64,000 nt of DNA from Delphinapterus leucas (taxonomy: Eukaryota > Chordata > Mammalia > Artiodactyla > Monodontidae), in contig NW_022098031.1 of NCBI RefSeq assembly GCF_002288925.2, positions 13,785,824 through 13,849,823 on the forward strand. Reading direction: 5' to 3'. The notes beneath the pieces were generated by a model. That model was not told where the DNA came from. It did no database searches and saw only the letters and a program-made list of their open reading frames with translations. The translations under genes and the position numbers were made by a program. Every line of letters starts with the position of its first letter. Position 1 is the first letter of the stretch. Below, piece by piece: positions 49,716 to 62,198 of the stretch.

Positions 49716-49879
49716 TACAAATATTTGCTTTATTTCAGAATTATATGAATCGGAAATTTCTAACAGTCCATTTATACCCAATCCTATTTAGGGTTAGCAG
49801 GCCATTCTGCAAACATAGAATCCTATTTAGGCCGGAAAACGTACTACTCTTGGATTGATTTCCATGGTAGGATAAAGAT

Positions 49880-50172
49880 CTCCTCAGGATAATAGTCGAT
49901 GAAACCCTTGCCATATGGCAGACACCGTTCTAAGCACTTCATATTTATTAGCTCTTTTAATCATCAGGAACTTATAAGGTACATATTATCATTTTCCCAT
50001 TTTTAGATGTAGAGATTGAGGCATAGGGAGGTTAAGTAATCTACATAAGATTTTAACGGCTGGTAAGTAGCACAGCCCTTAAGTAACTGGACGGAAAGAT
50101 TTAACAGATTTGAACCCAAGCCATCTGTTATAGTTCCAGGACCAGTGCTCTTGACCACTACACAATTGGCAA
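49880..50172 (-). mobile_element. MIR, minus strand, with a small insertion
   Basis: ATATGGCAGACACCGTTCTA, GAGGCATAGGGAGGTTAAGT and CAGTGCTCTTGACCACTACA mark the MIR. About 30 extra bases lie near 50080-50110. Confidence 0.75.
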
Positions 50173-50924
50173 TGAAAAGCCTGAGGTTGTTACCAATCCA
50201 CTCTAGACACTCTGATTCTATGTTCTCCTAATAGACAATGTGGCTGATAGATTTAATCTTTCTGTCCCACCACATGCAGCTCCTCTTTCCCTTTCACCTT
50301 CAAATCGTTTCTCTAAACGCCTTGGATACATCTTTAGGATATATAACCTAAAGATGCCTACAATTGAGTCCACTTGCACCTACCAAAGCTTCAATATGTT
50401 GATGATACGGTACTTTTGAGAGTCAAACAAACCAACAGCTACTCCTCCCACTCCCCCTGCAAAAAAATCTGAGTTTCAATTAGGCAGCTTTTTTCCCATT
50501 GTGCTCCCTGAGCTGCCTGGATGAGGACCCTGGCCAGAAACAATCCTAAGTCCAAAAAGAGGCAAAAGAAGCACATTCTTCTAAGTGGTGACAATCTTTG
50601 GGAAAAGAATTAGCATTAAACACCCCCTAGAAATCAGCACTGAGCAAAAGCCACCCAGAAAATCTATAGTTCCTCAAGTTTATCGTCAACTTCTTCACTT
50701 TTGTATTGCTTTTGACTCAAATAATTGCACCGATGAATAACATTTATAGAAAACTAATATTTTTTTTAATGCCAGACACAATTTACACATCTTTCTAATC
50801 TCCCAGAATATCTAGCACATCACTTTGAAATTATTTGGTGTTAAAAAATATGGGTTGAACAATACCTAATGAGCAGTATCACACTATGTGTTGAGAACAG
50901 AATTAGATTACATAATTGTCTATA

Positions 50925-51652
50925 ATTTTCTGCTTAAACTTTTTAATGATTCCCCATTGCATATTGCAGGGTTTCCCAAACCATGTTCTGTGAAACAGGC
51001 AATACCCCTTCAAACAAATTTAGTAATGGAAATGCTACTCAATATAAAGGGTCTGAGAGGCTTTACAATAAAGTGCACCTGCTTAACTTTCTCTCAACTG
51101 GTGCCTCTCAAATGGTTTTGACCTTACAAAACCCCTTCCTTTCCTATCGCCATCCCACAGAACACATTCTGGTGAATCCTTTGGATAACATCCAAATTCC
51201 TGAACAAAGCAACTAAAGTTCTACATCTAGCTGCTGCCTAACTCTTCACCCCTTTCTCTTGCCATACCTCCACATTTCAACCCGCCCCATGCTCCTGCTA
51301 TACCAATATACTCATAACTTCCCCCAAATAGGTCTGCTGTTTCCTATTTCCACCTCCACATCTTTCCTCATTCCATATCCTTACTGTCCTTTCACCACTC
51401 CCAACTCCCACCACTCCTAACTTCTCCCATTTGGGTCCCCAGTGAGGCACAAAGCATGATGTCATAGCCCCTACAACAATTTTCAAGGCACTGATTTGCT
51501 TACACCTCTGTCTCCCTCTTCTAGATTATAAACCTCTTAGGCATAGGGACAGTGTCTTTTTCACCTTTGTATCCCAATACCTGGCACCTAACAGCCATTC
51601 ATTTATTGAGTGAAAGAATGACTATATAAATAACTGATTCTATGGAAATGAG
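50925..51652 (+). mobile_element. L2 LINE 3' part, with an insertion
   Basis: The block starts at CTTTTTAATGATTCCCCATTGC and resumes at about 51180 (GGATAACATCCAAATTCCTG). It ends with TTTGTATCCCAATACCTGGC. A segment of about 165 bp (TTTCCCAAACCATGTTCTG and on) interrupts it; its family is not recognised. Confidence 0.75.
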
Positions 51653-52439
51653 TGTTCTGGATCATCATTTCCCACCCTGCTATCTCTGCCATCTCAACTG
51701 TTAATGGTGCTTAAATGTAAGAATCTAAATTAAAACCAGTTGGTTCCTTCATAGGAATCAGCAGTTTCTGTGAAGAGGTGGGAAGTTGAAAGTGCAATCT
51801 GACTTGAGATCTAGATAATTCAAATGCCCTATTTTGGTCAAAAACTTTTACTTCTCCATCTTTTTTAACCCCTAGAACTCTGACATCCAAAATTTGACTA
51901 ATGTTAGTTTGTTAGCTTTTGGGTTTGGGTTTATTTTTATTTCCTTTCACTTCTTTCCTTGCAGTTGAACAATCAACTGCCAAAGAGAGATGATATAAAC
52001 AGGGAAGCGGGGAACTTACAAAGTTGATAATTAGCTCAAGAATAAATGAGCTGATTGTGCTAGTGGATTTAAAGCGTCAAACCACCTAAAGGTCAAATCC
52101 CTTTCCGATAAATGCCAAAAGAATGTCTACATCAGTGGTTTTCCACAAGCTAGTAAAATGTCCCCCCCAAACTGCAAGGGCCAGCCAACAGTTGACAAAT
52201 TTGAATTTTGTCAGGTAAGGACAAAATAAAAACAAAAAGTGCCAAACCCTAATCTCACCATAATATCAGAAAAGAAAATTATATTAACACCAAGAACTCA
52301 GAAAGCAATCTCAAGATAAAGAACATATACTTTTGAATAATATATTTAAGTTTTGTGGGAAAACATTTCATTGTTGCTATTTTTCTCATTTCTTTATGAA
52401 AAGAAGACACTTCATCATGGACTAGCATTTGGAAACCAC

Positions 52440-52525
52440 TAATTTAAATGTCTACAATAAAGTTCTATACCTGGCACCCAGTTTATGCTCAACTAATGTT
52501 TGCTGAATGAATGATCAATCAGTCA
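52440..52525 (+). mobile_element. L2 3' terminus fragment
   Basis: TATACCTGGCACCCAGTTTA followed by TGCTGAATGAATGA is the L2 end. Confidence 0.55.
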
Positions 52526-52719
52526 TTTACTTCTCAAAATCAATTGGCCAAACTGCAGAATCGGGCATCTCTTTTATTAAGCAGAGATCTTTCTGTATTT
52601 GTTATAAGAAACAATAGAACACTGGCTACTCAGAATCCTCAATCTTCCAAACCATTTAGAGATAACACTTTTTTTTTTAAATAGACACATTTTATTTTAT
52701 TTATTCTTTGATGTGGACA

Positions 52720-52882
52720 ATTTTTAAAGTCTTTATTGAATTTGTTACAATATTGTTTCTGTTTTATGTTTTGGTTTTTTGGCCTCAAGGCATGGGATCT
52801 TAGCTCCCCAACCAGGGATCGAACCTGCACCCCCTTGCACTGGAAGGCAAAGTCTTAACCACTCCCCTGCCAGGGAAGCCCC
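52720..52882 (-). mobile_element. tRNA-derived SINE (CHR-related short variant), minus strand
   Basis: The head (reverse complement GGGGCTTCCCTGGCAGGGGA) is at 52882. The tail portion reads TTTATTGAATTTGTTACAAT, unlike the long CHR copies, which suggests a distinct SINE subtype with its own 3' end. Confidence 0.8.
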
Positions 52883-53184
52883 TAGAGATAACAATTTTAA
52901 GATACCAAATTTTACTCAGCTCACCTGTATAAATTCTTACTACATGGAAAACAATGTTTTAGGAGCTGAGGAATATGCAAAGATGTAAGATATAGTCTGT
53001 GCTGTCAAAAAACATATTAGCTTAGATGGAAACATAAAATATGTACTCAATGCCTTTACAGAGGTAGAAGTAAAGTACATGGAATTTCAGGGGAAGGAGA
53101 GTTGCCTCCAGCTTTGGGAGAGGGAGTGGCAGGGATATGGGGGGTTGGGAACTGAAGAAAAGTTGCATAAAGAGGAACATTTTC

Positions 53185-54830
53185 TTCAATATCTCCAGGG
53201 TTAGCCATTTTTTAAACTTTTTGATCTTAGGATCTCTTTACACTCCTAAAAAAGTTATCAAGGACCCCAAATGCTTTTCGTTTATGTGGTTATACCCATC
53301 AATATTTACTATTTTAGAACTAAAGCTGAGTAATTTTTAAAACACTTGCTTATTCCATTAAGAATAACAAAAATAAAAATAACAATACATATTACAAAAA
53401 TGACATTTTCAGTGAAAAATAACTATATTATCCAAAACAAAATATATATTTAATGAGAAGAGTTTTACACTTTTTTTGGAAATCAAGTCTCTTTAATATC
53501 TGGCTTAACAGAAAACAGCTGGCTTCTCATCTCTGCTTCTGCATTCAATCTGTTGTGATATGTTGTTTTGGTTGAAGTATATTTATGAATGAAATCTCAC
53601 CTCACTCAGATAAGTAGTTGGAAAAGGGACGAATATTTTAATAGCTTTTTCAGATAACTCTAGACATTCTTCTTTGATATTACACCAAAATTCAACAATG
53701 ATAATCTAAAACTATGTATTATCAATGAATTTTTCATACTATTACATTAAATTTCATTGGTCTATCTTACATTTTGACTGGATCTTTTAACTTTGCATGA
53801 TTTTGTAACATCACACACTGTTCGTTTGGAAAACATTGGTTCAATGGGTTATGCAGATCTTTCACATGCTGACACATTACATTATCAATATCAAAAATAT
53901 TCATTAATATCACCACTGATTTCATCAGATAAATCTTTAAATGTTGAGAAGCTGTAAGCTCACAGTGGCAGATACAAGCCTTCCAAAATTTTATTTTTTA
54001 ACTTGAAATCTCGAATTTTATCATTGCCGACAATACAGTCAGTTGTTTTCCTTAAAGTGACAGAATCACTTCATTCATTTTTGAGAAAATACTTGCCAAA
54101 TACCCAAGTTTAAATAACCATCATTTGTCTGTCGGTCATTCTGTCAAGTGAAATGGTGATTCAAACAAGTGCACCAGTGCTTTTCCTGGAGACGGCCACT
54201 GTACTTTGCGATGCGGAAGTTCTTTATAAAAGTGTATTTCTTGGGCTTCCCTGGTGGCGCAGCGGTTGAGAGTCCGCCTGCCGATGTAGGGGACACGGGT
54301 TCGTGCCCCGGTCCAGGAAGATCCCACATGCCGCGGAGCGGCTGGGCCCGTGAGCCATGGCCTCTGAGCCTGTGCGTCCAGAGCCTGTGCTCCGCAATGG
54401 GAGAGGCCACAACAGTGAGAGGCCCGCGTACCACAAAAAAAAAAAAAAAAAAAAAAGTGTATTTCTTGTTTCTTCACACAGAATAATAAAAAGATATGCA
54501 CTTAAGATCTAGAGTTAATAAAATTAATATAAATCTTACTTCATCAAGGACATTCTTAAGTAAAAATAGCCTTTTCTCCTGTTTGGATGTTAGTGAAGAA
54601 TGGAATGACTGCTAAAAAGGTTTGCTACCCCTGCCTAGCTTCACACTAAGACAACAGCAGTTTCACCTGCTTTGGCTTTTGCAACATCAACGCAAATGTC
54701 AACACAGTGAAAAAGGAAAATAAGGTCGTAGCATTAGTCTGAAAATAGTTTTGCCGTTGTGAATCCCTTGCAAAGCTCTCAGATGCCAGGGGTCCTTAGT
54801 CCATGCTTTGCAAACTGCTGGTCTGGCCCT
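53185..54830 (+). mobile_element. Large hAT-type DNA transposon relic
   Basis: The start (GATCTTAGGATCTCTTTACA, then CAAGGACCCCAAATGCTTTTC) and the end (GATGCCAGGGGTCCTTAGTC, then CTTTGCAAACTGCTGG) look like the two termini of one old hAT/Charlie-like element. The SINE at 54243-54453 with its TSD lies inside. No transposase frame survives. The family name is uncertain. Confidence 0.5.
54243..54453 (+). mobile_element. CHR SINE, short type, inserted in an hAT-type relic
   Basis: Full-length copy with an A-tail of about 22 bases. The target-site duplication AAAGTGTATTTCTTG is identical at 54229-54243 and 54454-54468. A perfect 15-bp TSD and a long clean tail mark it as one of the younger insertions. 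Confidence 0.97.
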
Positions 54831-55599
54831 CCGGTTGGTCCGTAACAAGCACAGTAAATGTTTCATAAGCACTCATTGAGTAAGTGAACGGCGAACAGAG
54901 GAATACATTTATAACTTACCCCATGTTGTCTAGCAAAAAACAAATGGTTAGAAAATAATACCAGTAGTATGTAGACCTCTTACTACTTCTAGAGCTAATT
55001 AGTACATTTCTTACTTCATCTAGTCTGTGGACAAATGCAAATGCAAAATTTTGAGCTATTTTATCAAAGTGAGTAGAATAGTTATGGCAGATTTCTGAAA
55101 GTAACAGTCAGAGTGCTACAACCCAATTTTCTCAGCACCACTCCTTGAAATTCACAAAAGTATATGTCTGCTAGGGGATAAGAAAACAAATTGTGAATTA
55201 GTGCTATCTCCAGAAAAGGAAAATTAATTTGTTGATAAATTCTCACATTTATTGAACCCATATCATGTACATGGTACTATTAATTCATATACTGCTAGTA
55301 GAATAATCAAGGAATACAAACTTTTGGAAATGATTGAGAATAATAGAAGTTGTATCATTAAATAAGTTTAGAACCAGAAAAAAATCTTGATTAACACCTA
55401 ATACATAGATTTTTGAACATGAAGTGACCACCCAACAAAGGTAAAATAATTAGTTGAAAGCTGTTTCACAAGTAATTTGTTTAAAATTGTCTTTAGATGC
55501 TGAAGTTTGAGGATAAAGTTTTTAACGAAACAACTAGGATGAAATTAGAGTTATCTCTTTAATAATGTCACATTTCCTTCTGAAATGTCTTCTTGAGTG

Positions 55600-55648
55600 G
55601 GAGAAAGCCTGCGCGCAGCAACAAAGACCCAACGCAGCCAAAAATTAA
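55600..55648 (+). mobile_element. CHR SINE 3' fragment
   Basis: Only the terminal AGCAACAAAGACCCAACGCA unit and what directly precedes it remain. The 5' part is missing. Confidence 0.75.
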
Positions 55649-56066
55649 AGAGAAAATGGTGGAGGTAGAAGTAGCACCAGGAATGCACAGCTTGGACCAT
55701 CTGTTCCTCAGTCTATGATCATCATCTGTGTATGACTACATGAGGATGTTGCTCATGAAATATCATCCATCATGTGTATCTCAGTGGAAAAAAAGTGGGA
55801 GAAACGATGAACTGATCCAAACCACTTGTTTTGTCAATAGCAAAACTGAGATAAAGAGACTTATTGAAGGTCATACAGCCATTTGGAGAAAACATTAGGC
55901 TAAAACTTTTTATCTACATGTTGTGGCATCTGTGTTTTCTTTATTATTCAGTTCACATAAAAAGTAAGAAAAGGACATAAAGAATTGTACCTAATATTGA
56001 CAGTGCTAGGGTTACACTGTGTCCATTAAGAAGGTACACCAATGGTATAATTAAAATAGAATTATG

Positions 56067-56414
56067 GGGCTTCCCTGGTGGCGCAGTGGTTGAGAATCTG
56101 CCTGCCAATGCAGGGGACACAGGTTCAAACCCCAGTCCAGGAAGATCCCACATGACGTGAAGCAGCTAAGCCCGTGTGCCACAATTACTGAGCCTGCGCT
56201 CTAGAGCCTGCAAGCCACAGCTACCGAAGCCTGCGAGCCACAATTACTGAAGCCGGCGCGCCTAGAGCCCGCGCGACACAACAAGAGAAGCCACCGCAAT
56301 GAGAGCCTGCGCACCACAACGAAGAGTAGACCCTGCTCACCGCAACTAGAGAAAGCCCGCGTGCAGCAACAAAGACCCAATGCAGCCATAAATAAATAAA
56401 TAAATAAATTTAAA
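56067..56414 (+). mobile_element. CHR SINE, long type, with 16-bp TSD
   Basis: Full-length long copy with an (AAAT)n tail. The duplication TAAAATAGAATTATGG is identical at 56052-56067 and 56415-56430. Confidence 0.97.
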
Positions 56415-56608
56415 TAAAATAGAATTATGGACATTAAGTCCATCTTCTGATGTTAATTATAACTCTATTAAACGCTATCTTTTTTTCAGGATTCCCGTTT
56501 TGTAAAGCATCTAGTCAAATTCAGGGATTTATTCATTCTCACATTAATGTTTTAAAACTTCTATCACCAATATAGAACACAAATCTTTTTCTTTTAAAAT
56601 ATATATAT

Positions 56609-56824
56609 TGGGCTTCCCTGGTGGCGCAGTGGTTGAGAGTCCGCCTGCTGATGCAGGGGACACGAGTTCGTGCCCCGGTCTGGGAGGATCCCACGTGCTG
56701 CAGAGCGGCTGGGCCCGTGAGCCATGGCCGCTGAGCCTGCGCGTCCGGAGCCTGTGCTCCGCAGCGGCAGAGGCCACAACAGTGAGAGGCCCGCGTACCG
56801 CAAAAAAAAAAAAAAAAAAAAACA
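56609..56824 (+). mobile_element. CHR SINE, short type, in an AT microsatellite
   Basis: Full-length copy with an A-tail. It is inserted in TA-repeat DNA: ATATATATATTG precedes it and an expanded (TA)n ending ATTG follows, to about 56847. Confidence 0.95.
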
Positions 56825-57719
56825 AACATATATATATATATATATTGATTTCACAGTCCATTGATTACACAGACAATGTAGTTTCAGTGTCTACATTACA
56901 TGTGTTTCATCTAAAAAGTTTTTCTTAATATTTAAAAGGTGCCAACAGGAAAGCAAAACCCACACAAACAAATCACTTTTGATTACTATTAAAAAATGCC
57001 TTCAGAATTTTTCAGTCTTTTTAACTGTTTCGTTTTGTTGTGTTTATACAATACAGTTTTGCTTTTCTAGTACTTGAGTTCAAATTTAAACCTTCTCACT
57101 GACAAGTTATGTTTCATTTGACAAGGTTTACTCTGAGCTTTGAAAGTCTCATCTGTATGTCTGGAGTTTGTAATAGTTTCCTTGCAAGATTGCTACTAGA
57201 GGAGCACCTGGCACACACATACCTCTAAATTAATACTACGATTCCTTCCTTAAGTAACATTCCCTGTTGATAATTTGTTCCCCGTGGAACTCACAGAACT
57301 GAAGCTCAATGCCTTTTAGTGACATTTTATATGGTTGATTTTTCTTACTGAAAACATTCTTCACTTGACTTTTCTATTCTACACAGTATTGTTTTCTTCC
57401 TCCCTTTCTGGAAATTCCTTCTCTATCTCTTGGGATATTTCCTTCTGATTTCCAAACTGTGACTAAACTCCAGAGATATCCCTTTAGTACCCTCTGTATT
57501 TCTCACTATTTAATCTCTTTCGTACAGATCTCACCTATTCTAACAACTTCAACCATCATTTATTGACAGATAACTATACAGATCTAGCTCTAATGCTCTA
57601 TCTTCTAATATCTACTGGATAATAATAACATCAACTTGCACTTGCATGGTATAGTCTTATATGGCTTATAAGAATCTTTAGTCCCACCTTATATTGTTAT
57701 TCAACTATCTTGCATGTGT

Positions 57720-58310
57720 GCATCTTATTATTATGATATTATTACTAATAATCATTTTTGAGTACCTGCACGAGGTGATCATGTATATGTGTTTCTAATA
57801 TCATTTAATCCTCATGTCAACCCTGAGGTAGGAACTGCTATATGTGGTAGTCATTAGTGCTATTTGCCCCACATTTCTGGCTCTCCATTTTCCAGGCACA
57901 TGGTAGAAATGTACTTTCTGGCCCCCTGTGGTTCTTGAGACTGTGTCACTAGTTCTGGGCAATAAGTTGTGAACAGTGATATCGTGTGCCACTTCTAAGA
58001 CAGATCACTTAATTGTTGGCGTGAGACTCTCCAGAACTCTCTTTCTCTCTCCAACAGTGATCAGCAATGTTCTATAATTAGATGATGACTGCTCCATTAA
58101 CCATGATCCTGGAATAGCAGACATGGAGCAGAGTTCCCATCTGACAGACAATGAACATGCAATACAAGCAAGAAATAAAACTTCAGTGGTTTAAGTCACT
58201 GGAATTTGGGGATTATGTGTTCCAGCAGAAACTAAGGTTCAGAGAATAACTTGTGTGAGGTCATACGGCCAGTACTGGGGCCAGAATTTGAACTGAAGTC
58301 TATTTTAATC
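57720..58310 (-). mobile_element. MIR, minus strand, split by an LTR-like insertion
   Basis: The left half ends at about 57838 (TCATGTCAACCCTGAGGTAG). The right half resumes at about 58235 (AAGGTTCAGAGAATAACTTG, then AGGTCATACGGCCAGTACTG). The middle is the later insertion at 57839-58234. Confidence 0.65.
57839..58234 (+). mobile_element. LTR-like repeat inserted in a MIR
   Basis: It belongs to the same family type as 30-425, with GCAAGAAATAAAACTTCAGT followed by GGTTTAAGTCACTGGAATTTG near its end. It splits a minus-strand MIR whose two halves lie at 57720-57838 and 58235-58310, so the insertion came after the MIR. Confidence 0.5.
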
Positions 58311-58339
58311 TCCTGTAGTATATTAAAAAATTTCTCAAT

Positions 58340-58541
58340 GGGCTTCCCTGGTGGTGCAGTGGTTGAGAGTCTGCCTGCCGATGCAGGGGAAACGGATTTG
58401 TGCCCCGGTCTGGGAGGATTCCGCATGCCGCAGAGCGGCTGGGCCTGTGAGCCATGGCCGCTGAGCCTGCGCGTCCGGAGCCTGTGCTCCGCAATGGGAG
58501 AGGCCACAACAGTGAGAGGCCCGCGTACCGAAAAAAAAAAA
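58340..58541 (+). mobile_element. CHR SINE, short type
   Basis: Full-length copy with an 11-base A-tail. The duplication is AATTTCTCAATGG at 58329-58341 and AATTCCTCAATGG at 58543-58555, with one mismatch, so it is slightly older than the copy at 54243. Confidence 0.95.
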
Positions 58542-59274
58542 CAATTCCTCAATGGCAGGGACTCTTATGCCCCAGATTGCTGTCCTTATTTAGGAAAACA
58601 ACAGGGTCTGGAAGGTTGAGAAGTCCAATGTTAAAAACAATGAGACCACTTTGAAAAGCCCAGGGTCTTTCTCTCATTAGTCATCCCTTCTATTCCTAAG
58701 TATCCCAAAGAGATTCTTACCATGGTCAGAAGATACGGCTCTCCTCTCATATCCAGACATAAAGGTTAGGAGAGAGTTACTTCATCTTGGATCGTCTGTA
58801 GCTAACAAATTAGTCCCAACCCTTCAAGAACTAAATGTTTCACTCAGCTGCAAAACTGATTTGAGTAGCTCCTGGTGACAATAAAATGACTGATTACGAA
58901 GATTTCATTTCCTGAAGTGACTGAAAGCTCCCTGGGCACTAACCAGATCCTCTGTACCTTCTTACTGATCTAATAAGTCAGTGCCCAGATGCAGACCTTA
59001 GAAACAGAGTGCCCTGATTTTAATCAATCTATAAATGTAAGAAAAAAAATATTCGTTGCCATGATGCTAAAAAAAAAAAGTTTGTCCTCCCCAGTGGCTC
59101 AGGGATCATGACCCTGGCCCTAAGGAAAAGGAACTGTAATGGTTCATTTTTTGACCTGTAAGTAAACAATATATAAAACAATAAGATTTTAGAGACAACC
59201 TATAGACAAAGATTTGGCTGTGGTTGCAGAACAGAATGTAAACATTAGTAACTTCACATTTTAAAACAAAAGGT

Positions 59275-59555
59275 ACTCCCCTGGTGGCTCAGTGGTTAAG
59301 AATCCACCTGCCAATGCAGGGGACACGGGTTTGGGCCCTGGTCCAGGAAGAATGCACACGCCGCAGAGCAACTAAGCCCGTGCGTCACAACTACTGAACC
59401 CGCGCTCTAGAGCCTATGCTCTGCAACAAGAGAAGCCACTGCAATGAGAAGCCCATACACCGCAACGAAGAGTAATCCCCACTCACTGCAACTAGAGAAA
59501 GCCCGCGCAGCAATGAAGACCCAACGCAGCCAATAAATAAATAAATAAAACAAAA
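59275..59555 (+). mobile_element. CHR SINE, long type, slightly deleted
   Basis: The long-type body lacks one ACAACTACTGAAGCC unit compared with the copy at 56067. The tail is AATAAATAAATAAA. The head is diverged (CTCCCCTGGTGGCTCAGTGG). Confidence 0.93.
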
Positions 59556-59694
59556 AGAAAATGTACATAGCTAACAAAATGTAAAGAATGCCTGGAAAGA
59601 AAGGCAGAATAAAGGGTGAGAGTATCAGGACCCCCATCTTATAAAGTAGAGAATTAGGAGATATTAACTAGACTGCAAAATGCTAACTGGACCC

Positions 59695-60055
59695 TTAGAA
59701 TCCATTCTTCCTTCTCCATATTAGTAATACAACGCTCTGAAATTTTAGCTGAACATAGAGCTACATTTCTCTGCCTCCTTTGCAGCTAATTGTGAATATG
59801 ATACTGCGTTCTAGCCAGTGGAATGATGTGTGATCTTTCAAGTCACCTCCTTTAAAAACAAAGTTACTTGCTTTAGACTTCCTCTTTCCCCTGGGAAATG
59901 GCAAAAACTGCAACAGCGCACTTGGACACTGGGATGGAAGCTACTTGAGAAAGGCAGACTTAATAGATCATGAAGCAAAGCCAACTCAACCTTAGGCTAT
60001 TACCTACCTTAGGCTATCATGGAGGAGAAAAATAAACTTCTACTTATGTCAGTCA
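59695..60055 (+). mobile_element. LTR-like ancient repeat, diverged
   Basis: Fragments such as TCTAGCCAGTGGAATGATGTG followed by GGGATGGAAGCTACTTGAGA resemble the same LTR-like group as 57839-58234. Ends are ill defined. Confidence 0.35.
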
Positions 60056-61129
60056 CTCTACTTGGAATCTTTTTGTCACAACAGCTTGTCATGTAGCCTA
60101 TCAAAAGTTCATGAGCAAATATATTATTTAATGTTACAAAAGTGAACAATAAGGGAATTTTAAAAATCAACAAAACAATAAACAATGGTAGACAAAATGG
60201 AGAAGCAAGAGGAGATAAATCCTTATTTTTCATAACTGGATATTATCTGAAATTGATGAATCAAGAAATACTACCAGAAGAATGATTTTCACAGGAGTGA
60301 GGTGAAGATAAGAAGGGATAGAGTTGGAGGCTGTTGCTTTTCACCTTAAGTTCCCTTGTATCAAGAACCATGTGCCAAAAAAAAAAAAAAAAAGCTTAGA
60401 CGTGCTAAAAAAGATGCAGTGCCCCAGTGGACCATTTCATCTAAAGAAAAACTTGCTAATGCAGGCTGAACAAATCCTGTCCTATGCCTGTGACTATAAA
60501 CTACAGTTATCTATATCGATCACTAAAAAACTGTTTTTAATGAGTTGAATATAAGCCCTAAAAATAGGTATCTGTAAGTCATGCTTCAAATATTTTAAGT
60601 TAGAACTCTGCCACCATTCCAGGAATAGAAAGCTTTAGCACTGGAAACTGAAAATAAATATTTGCTTTTGTATCAGAATTTCAGCATCCTTCCCCTCCAA
60701 GTTTACTTTCTATTGCAGAAAGTAAGAATTTTCTCATGATGGTATGCCTCGTAGCTTGTATCTGATAAAGCAGATAAAGGAGAAGTTTTATGAAAATGTA
60801 GTCCTTCTATTCCACTGAAAAGTAAATCTTAATGGCCGCTATCAACTATCTTTTAACACCATGTTGAACTTGGGAGAAAGGAGAAGCCCTGAATGAGATC
60901 ATAAAGTGAAAGAAATAAATTACTTTGCATAATGTTGTTTCTACTTTGTCCTCAATGGTTTTCTTCATTAATTTTAGATGATTAAATCATGTTTTAAAAA
61001 GAATTTAGGTATTTCATGTGCACCTCAAACTATTTATCACATCCAAAATTCAATTTGTTTTCTTTCTTCACCAATTTATTATTCTTTCTGTATTCCTGAT
61101 CCTGTTAGAAATTACTTCCATTCTACACA

Positions 61130-61600
61130 ACCACTAAACCCCGAATCTGGGAGTCATCCTCAATTATTTTCTATTTTAATCTTTCATACTTAATTAACAC
61201 CAAGTGCTGTCAACCTTATTTCCAAGATATTGCTCAAATACATCCTTTTCTTTTCATCTCTCATCTAGAATATAGTAATGGCCTCTTACTGGTCTTCCTG
61301 CCTCTACCCTGACTCCCCTCACAGCCAGTCTCCATACTGCTACAGAAGTGATGTATACTCGCTCTGACCATGTCAGAACACTGCTTCATGTACTTCCATG
61401 GCTCATTAACACCTATGGGGAAAGAATCTATCAGATTCATTTCTTTTCCTATCTTAGCTTCAGTCCCCAACACTCCCTGGTACACAGTGGTACAATCCAT
61501 TAACTCTCTTGTCCTTTACTTTATCTCTAGTACCTCACCAGGTGCCTAACCTCTAATAAGTATTCAATATGTGTTTGTTGAATGAATGAATGAAGATTCT
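61130..61600 (+). mobile_element. L2 LINE 3' part
   Basis: AATCTGGGAGTCATCCTCAA, ACTGGTCTTCCTGCCTCTAC and GTTTGTTGAATGAATGAATG follow L2 to its terminus. Confidence 0.85.
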
Positions 61601-61639
61601 CTCCTGATAACAGTCAACTATTGTTTCCCACACACCTTT

Positions 61640-61985
61640 TCTACCCTTACCATATCACCCATATTTTTCATACCACATAAAGAATGAAATCTTCATTTTT
61701 AAACTTCAAGACCCAGTTTAGATATCATCTCCTCTGGGAAACTTTTTTTCACAGCTATTCTTCTCACCCTTCTCCCCAACCCTTCCGTTAGAAAATGAAT
61801 CAATTCTACCTCTATACTACTTCCTACTTCAGTACCTCTATTATTTATCTATTACTGCACGTTAGAATTTTAGATATAGATAGATAGATAGATAGATAGA
61901 TATGCCTCTCCTAAAAACTCCTTGAGAGCAGCCAGAGGTATTCACTTCTGTAAAATAAAGCCTCAATAAATGCTTTCATAGAACT
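61640..61985 (+). mobile_element. Second L2 LINE 3' part with a GATA repeat inside
   Basis: CTTCAAGACCCAGTTTAGAT, CTCCTTGAGAGCAGCCAGAG and AAAGCCTCAATAAATGC follow L2. A (GATA)n microsatellite interrupts at 61876-61902. Confidence 0.7.
61876..61902. repeat. (GATA)n microsatellite
   Basis: About seven uninterrupted GATA units lie inside an L2 copy; likely polymorphic. Confidence 0.95.
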
Positions 61986-62004
61986 GAACTCAAATGTCAC
62001 TTCC

Positions 62005-62198
62005 GGGATTCCCTGGTAGCGCAGTGGTTGGGAGTCCGCCTGCCAATGCAGGGGACACGGGTTCGTGCCCTGGTCCAGGAGGATCCCATGTGCCATGGAG
62101 TGGCTGGGCCCGTGAGCCATGGCCGCTGGGCCTGCGCGTCCGGAGCCTGTGCTCTGCAGCAGGAGAGGCCACAACGGTGAGAGGCCCGCGTACCAAAC
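62005..62198 (+). mobile_element. CHR SINE, short type, almost tailless
   Basis: The body is full length to GCGTACCAAAC but has no A-tail beyond three As. It is nevertheless flanked by a perfect 11-bp duplication ATGTCACTTCC at 61994-62004 and 62199-62209. Confidence 0.93.
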
